Assembly: GCF_001467615.1 (NCBI RefSeq)
Contig: NZ_LNYA01000034.1
Location: 163,085 to 227,084 of the forward strand
DNA length: 64,000 nt
Source: Legionella erythra
Lineage (GTDB): Bacteria > Pseudomonadota > Gammaproteobacteria > Legionellales > Legionellaceae
Direction: 5' to 3'
Shown here: positions 61,236 through 64,000 of the stretch, piece by piece
Position numbering within the stretch: the first letter of the stretch is position 1
Layout: each line of letters opens with the position of its first letter
Notes under the pieces: model-generated
What the model was told of the DNA's origin: nothing
Database searches by the model: none
Seen by the model: only the letters and a program-made list of their open reading frames with translations
Translations under genes and position numbers: made by a program

Positions 61236-61271
61236 ATTCTCATTATAAAACAATATAGTGCAATAACTTAA

Positions 61272-61479
61272 TCACAGGTGGCTCTTAACCGTTTCAGAGT
61301 CATTTTGTGATGCTCTTTTGCCAGTCGCATAATCTACACCACGATTATTCCAGGCTGAAGGGCCTTTAAACCTCACAACCACATTTTCTATAGGCTCTTT
61401 AATGACATTCACTTCCAGAATAATTGCTCACGCCAATGATAATTGCGATTAAAACTAAGGGTACAAGACGTAAGCGCAT
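61272..61479 (-). pseudogene. truncated, frameshifted copy of the Sel1 protein N-terminus
   Basis: From ATG 61479 the minus strand reads MRLRLVPLVLIAIIIGVS, close to the start of the Sel1 protein at 60055 (MRLRLLAFSLAGIIVGVS). After a frameshift the reading continues as NVIKEPIENVV and PSAWNNRGVDYATGKRASQN, matching AWNNRGIDYMIGKK in the intact gene. No Sel1 repeats follow. It is the rest of a duplicated gene that has lost most of its length. Confidence 0.85.
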
Positions 61480-61665
61480 ACAAAACTAATCCTTGTTAAG
61501 AGTTGTTAATAAAAACTAAAATGAGTATCCAACCTCATAATGAATTATTCTGTTTACTTAACCATATTATGACAAAAATGAATTATACTGTTAAAGCCTT
61601 TGGGATTTATAAATTTTTTGAAAAAATACTAAAAGTAAATAGGCAAGGATAGAGATAGGAATCAC

Positions 61666-62088
61666 ATGAACTATATCAAGTCATTTAAAATAAAAAAAAC
61701 AGGCCTTATTAAAATTATTCTTGCGGCAATTTTTTCCTGTATGGCACTCAATACCTATGCAGGCATGCAATCCTACCATATTAAATACCATAAGGATTCC
61801 AAAATAAATAATGTGTCCTTATCAAATACTGAAATATTAATAGAGTTCCACCGTAATGGCAATTCATTAGGAAGACTCCTGGCAAAAACGAATGATACTC
61901 AAGACATCACCATCGACAACACCTATGGAAAAAATTTGGTTATACATGTCCTGTTCATCAGTAAAGAGGGAAAAAGAATACGATGTTGGGGGGTATCCGC
62001 TGCTAAAACAACTACCATTGAGGTCCAGTGTGATAAAGTGGTTTCATTGAAAAAATTAAAGGGAGATACTGAAGAGATCACTGATTAA
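61666..62088 (+). CDS. hypothetical exported protein (140 aa)
   Basis: The protein has a basic start (KSFKIKKTGLIK), a hydrophobic signal ending at NTYA-G, and a strand-rich mature domain: VSLSNTEILIEFHRNGNSLG, NLVIHVLFISKEGKRIRCWG, TTTIEVQC. Two Cys residues could pair. The ATG at 61666 is preceded by a weak AGGAATCAC. No family is recognised. It lies alone between the broken Sel1 copy and the csp fragment. Confidence 0.7.
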   Translation: MNYIKSFKIKKTGLIKIILAAIFSCMALNTYAGMQSYHIKYHKDSKINNVSLSNTEILIEFHRNGNSLGRLLAKTNDTQDITIDNTYGKNLVIHVLFISKEGKRIRCWGVSAAKTTTIEVQCDKVVSLKKLKGDTEEITD

Positions 62089-62182
62089 ATGGCCATGAGC
62101 TATTCGATTAACCACTATTGGCATGGAGAGTAACGTCGCATGACACCATGTAATCCACTTAATTATAAGGAAATAAACAAAA

Positions 62183-62350
62183 ATGACCAATAAAATTCGT
62201 GGTAAAGTAAAGTGGTTTAATAAAGACAGGGGATTCGGTTTTATTGAAAGCAGTGGCAGAAAAAGCAAGCCTTGCAAGGCTTTGATATTGACATTGTCTA
62301 CGTGGATACTTCTTCCTTCAATGATTGTGAGAAGCTGTTCCATAAAGTGA
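62183..62350 (+). pseudogene. truncated cold-shock protein gene joined to foreign sequence
   Basis: The first 22 codons (MTNKIRGKVKWFNKDRGFGF, IE) are a clear CspA start with RNP1, but the rest of the OB fold is missing. The frame continues through unrelated residues to a stop at 62348. In another frame the right part reads FDIDIVYVDTSSFNDCEKLF, HKVM, stop, which looks like the end of a different gene. The junction lies near 62250. A deletion or insertion fused two gene ends. Confidence 0.75.
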
Positions 62351-62400
62351 TGTAACAATAGAGGAACATCCTAGCATATAATATCATGTGACACGAATAA

Positions 62401-63810
<1,410 letters not shown>

Positions 63811-63818
63811 CGACTGAC

Positions 63819-64000
63819 ATGGAGCTTTTTACTATCCATCTTAAGAGTGCCACACAATATGAAACAAGGGATAGGGTAGTTAGTTTTGTTGGCGAAGACC
63901 ACTCTGGGCAATTTGGGATTTTAGCTCATCATGGCCGAATGATGACGTGTTTAAAATTTGGTTTGGCCTGGTTTCGTTATGAGAATGATGAGACTGAATA
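63819..64000 (+). CDS. atpC: F-type ATPase epsilon subunit, N-ATPase (partial, runs off the window)
   Basis: The 60 visible residues (MELFTIHLKSATQYETRDRV, then VSFVGEDHSGQFGILAHHGR) give the N-terminal beta domain of an epsilon subunit, with the FGILAHH turn usual in N-ATPases. It begins eight bases after atpD stops. The rest is beyond the right edge. The operon should continue with atpQ, atpR and the F0 genes. Confidence 0.85.
   Translation, partial: MELFTIHLKSATQYETRDRVVSFVGEDHSGQFGILAHHGRMMTCLKFGLAWFRYENDETE

Noticed and set aside
61015-61253. Two minus-strand frames with many His/Phe/Ser residues opposite the Met-rich gene
   Set aside because: They are the antisense of repeated ATG-rich codons (CAT on the other strand gives His), so the composition is an artefact.
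62056-62358. 100-codon minus-strand frame across the csp fragment
   Set aside because: It is antisense to the recognisable CspA N-terminus and has no matching pattern or ribosome site.

Overview
The window is AT-rich DNA from a Legionella species, most likely L. pneumophila or a close relative. The evidence is the lvrR/lvrA/lvrB/lvrC regulatory block in front of a GI-type conjugation cluster, a helCBA-type metal pump, a Sel1-repeat protein and many small lipoproteins. It looks like the left part of a large integrative conjugative element or genomic island. The left boundary is a 52-base fragment of the 3' end of a tRNA-Pro(GGG) gene (111-162), followed by a tyrosine integrase. By the geometry of tRNA integration, the intact tRNA should lie beyond the right edge, so the island should be longer than this window.

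Layout. 1-6 kb: integrase, a HigB/HigA-like toxin-antitoxin pair, an AlpA-like regulator, an XRE regulator, a LuxR-sensor-like protein, an extra peptide deformylase and an MFS transporter. 6-15.2 kb (minus strand): small membrane protein, Gly/His lipoprotein, receiver-only protein, Zn/Cd-type P-ATPase, zinc-ribbon protein, ArsR repressor with a clear promoter and operator, and a HelCBA/CzcCBA tripartite pump. 15.3-16.6 kb: a scar with fossils of a recombinase and of a P-type ATPase around two small intact genes. 16.6-34.9 kb: lvrR divergent from lvrA-lvrB-lvrC, then about 19 tightly packed genes for a PFGI-1-class (GI-type) type IV secretion system ending with TraD. No relaxase is visible.

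34.9-58.6 kb: a second, dense metal-efflux region. It holds a secreted metal-associated protein, a Ca-ATPase-like P-type pump, a CusCBA-like system and a copper P-type ATPase. It also holds a diguanylate cyclase and a third HME-RND system. A three-gene nucleotide module (beta-CASP ribonuclease-like hydrolase, AMP-phosphorylase-type enzyme, PRPP synthetase) is translationally coupled to the Cus pump. 58.7-62.4 kb: a long hairpin, small exported proteins, a Sel1 protein plus a broken partial copy of it, a Met-rich periplasmic protein and a truncated cold-shock gene. 62.4-64 kb: atpD and the start of atpC, in the order that opens the N-ATPase operon (an alternative F-type ion-pumping ATPase).

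Taken together, the cargo is for metal and redox stress: three RND pumps of three different HME signatures, three intact P-type ATPases and one fossil, a CsrA paralogue, a c-di-GMP synthase and an accessory ion ATPase. Two observations seem least described. The first is a set of about 50-residue lipoproteins with Gly/His-rich tails, which recurs beside the metal genes; most are too short for routine gene callers. The second is the RNase/AMP-phosphorylase/PRPP-synthetase module fused by overlapping start and stop codons to a copper-pump operon. All family assignments are made by reading motifs, without database searches.
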